Source: Deltaproteobacteria bacterium (GTDB lineage Bacteria > Desulfobacterota > Desulfomonilia > UBA1062). From it: a stretch of 64,000 nucleotides of DNA. How positions within the stretch are numbered: the first letter of the stretch is position 1; every line of letters starts with the position of its first letter. Shown piece after piece: positions 63,291 to 64,000 of the stretch. A program made the position numbers and the translations under genes. Location of the stretch: positions 68,804 to 132,803 of the forward strand of contig JAHDRW010000028.1 of assembly GCA_018433085.1 (NCBI GenBank). Direction: 5' to 3'. Below the pieces are notes generated by a model. The model saw only the letters and a program-made list of their open reading frames with translations, was not told the origin of the DNA and searched no databases.

Positions 63291-64000
63291 TTAAACGGCT
63301 TGAGAGCGGTTATCGTTGTCACGGTCATGTTCATGTGCGCGAGCCCACCGGGGCCGCTCACTGATGACGGGCATCCGGTTGATCGCCCACCGGTACACCC
63401 ACAGCTCCGTGAAGATGACGGTCAGGGTGACGACGATCTCCATCCACGACGGGTAATATCTCACCGGTTCGGTCCAGTTGTACGCGATGAACACAAAGTT
63501 GAACCGGTTGATGAAGATGCCGATCATGGCCATGACCGCCGCTGTCTTGATCACGGACAGGGATTGCTTGCGTGCGCCCGAAAAGAAGAGCGCGCCCGGG
63601 ATGACGACGAACCCGATGACCTCCAGGAGGTACCAGGCGCCGAAAGGTGTGGACAGCAGACTCCAGGTGTTGCCCCTGAGCAGGTCGAAGATCTTCAGGA
63701 CGAGGTAGACGGCCATGATGCCCGTGCATACCTTCGCCAGGCTGATGACGATGGTGTCGTGGGTGCTGCCCATCTCGTCGGAGAGCCGCGCGCGGAAGGC
63801 CCTGCTGGTGATCGACCCCTCGAAGATCACCATGCACAGGCCCGCGAACATGCTCGATACGAGAAAGAGCAGGGGGATCAGCGGGGAATACCACAGCGGA
63901 TGGATCTTGGCCTTGGCGAGCAGGAAGAGACCCCCCACGCCCGACTGATGGCCCAGCGCGATCGTGATGCCCAGGACGACGGCAACGAGATTCACCCAGT
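63291..64000 (-). CDS. NrfD/HybB-like membrane subunit (5' end outside window)
   Basis: The visible 236 residues are the C-terminal half of an NrfD-type quinone-interacting membrane protein: GHQSGVGGLFLLAKAKIHPLWYSPLIPLLFLVSSMFAGLCMVIFEG, AKVCTGIMAVYLVLKIFDL, WYLLEVIGFVVIPGALFFS, VIKTAAVMAMIGIFINRFNFVFI, YYPSWMEIVVTLTVIFTELWVYRWAINRMPV. The gene is open through the right edge, so the N-terminal helices lie beyond. It is the first visible gene of the AOR operon on the minus strand and probably links the ferredoxins to the menaquinone pool. Confidence 0.9.
   Translation of the reverse strand, partial: WVNLVAVVLGITIALGHQSGVGGLFLLAKAKIHPLWYSPLIPLLFLVSSMFAGLCMVIFEGSITSRAFRARLSDEMGSTHDTIVISLAKVCTGIMAVYLVLKIFDLLRGNTWSLLSTPFGAWYLLEVIGFVVIPGALFFSGARKQSLSVIKTAAVMAMIGIFINRFNFVFIAYNWTEPVRYYPSWMEIVVTLTVIFTELWVYRWAINRMPVISERPRWARAHEHDRDNDNRSQAV

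Overview
The window is GC-rich chromosomal DNA from an anaerobic bacterium, most likely a deltaproteobacterium (Desulfobacterota: sulfate reducer or syntroph). This is inferred from content: a hybrid-cluster protein (Hcp) with a divergent HcpR-type regulator and its palindromic operator, a tungsten aldehyde ferredoxin oxidoreductase (AOR) cluster with Tat-exported ferredoxins and an NrfD membrane protein, an acyl-CoA catabolic operon, a DUF35/thiolase pair, many orphan signalling and envelope genes, and a clear selenoprotein peroxiredoxin. I see no rRNA, tRNA, CRISPR array, prophage or intact insertion sequence.

Layout. 1-4.7 kb: Nudix hydrolase (cut by the left edge), radical SAM protein, orphan RND adaptor, NYN/OST-HTH protein. 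4.7-14 kb: a 53-bp REP-like palindrome, typA (minus strand), then a TetR regulator leading two acyl-CoA dehydrogenases, an SDR and an acetoacetate-decarboxylase-like protein, then ettA. 14-21 kb: a hybrid histidine kinase, two tandem OmpA-type lipoproteins, a universal stress protein, an alpha/beta hydrolase. 21-28 kb: oxidative and nitrosative stress block with Sec-peroxiredoxin prxU, hcp plus partner ferredoxin, HcpR regulator, tex. 28-49 kb: mixed housekeeping and envelope genes (DMT transporter, acyltransferase, YgiQ radical SAM, lone receiver domain, two methyltransferases, DUF305 protein, phosphoesterase-nucleotidyltransferase fusion, Slp and MORN proteins, BrkB-family protein, giant AsmA/DUF748 protein). 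48-58 kb: split UxaA/SuyAB-like lyase, citrate synthase, MrfA-like helicase, HD hydrolase, a Cys/Met-metabolism PLP enzyme, and a DUF35-thiolase pair. 58-64 kb: MBL-fold hydrolase and the AOR operon, whose nrfD gene runs off the right edge.

Most notable points. (1) The thiolase gene has an in-frame UGA at codon 87, close to where classical thiolases carry the nucleophilic Cys, followed by a perfect 7-bp hairpin with a GGUCG loop at SECIS-like distance. It may be an undescribed selenoprotein; a nonsense mutation is the rival explanation. (2) PrxU has UGA in place of the peroxidatic Cys and its own SECIS-like hairpin, so the host very likely decodes Sec. (3) TTGAC-N4-GTCAA lies exactly between hcp and its regulator. 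(4) Two REP-like palindrome families and one two-copy repeat with a compensating hairpin are scattered between genes. (5) An unusual phosphoesterase-nucleotidyltransferase fusion and an orphan intrinsic terminator suggest further uncharacterised functions.
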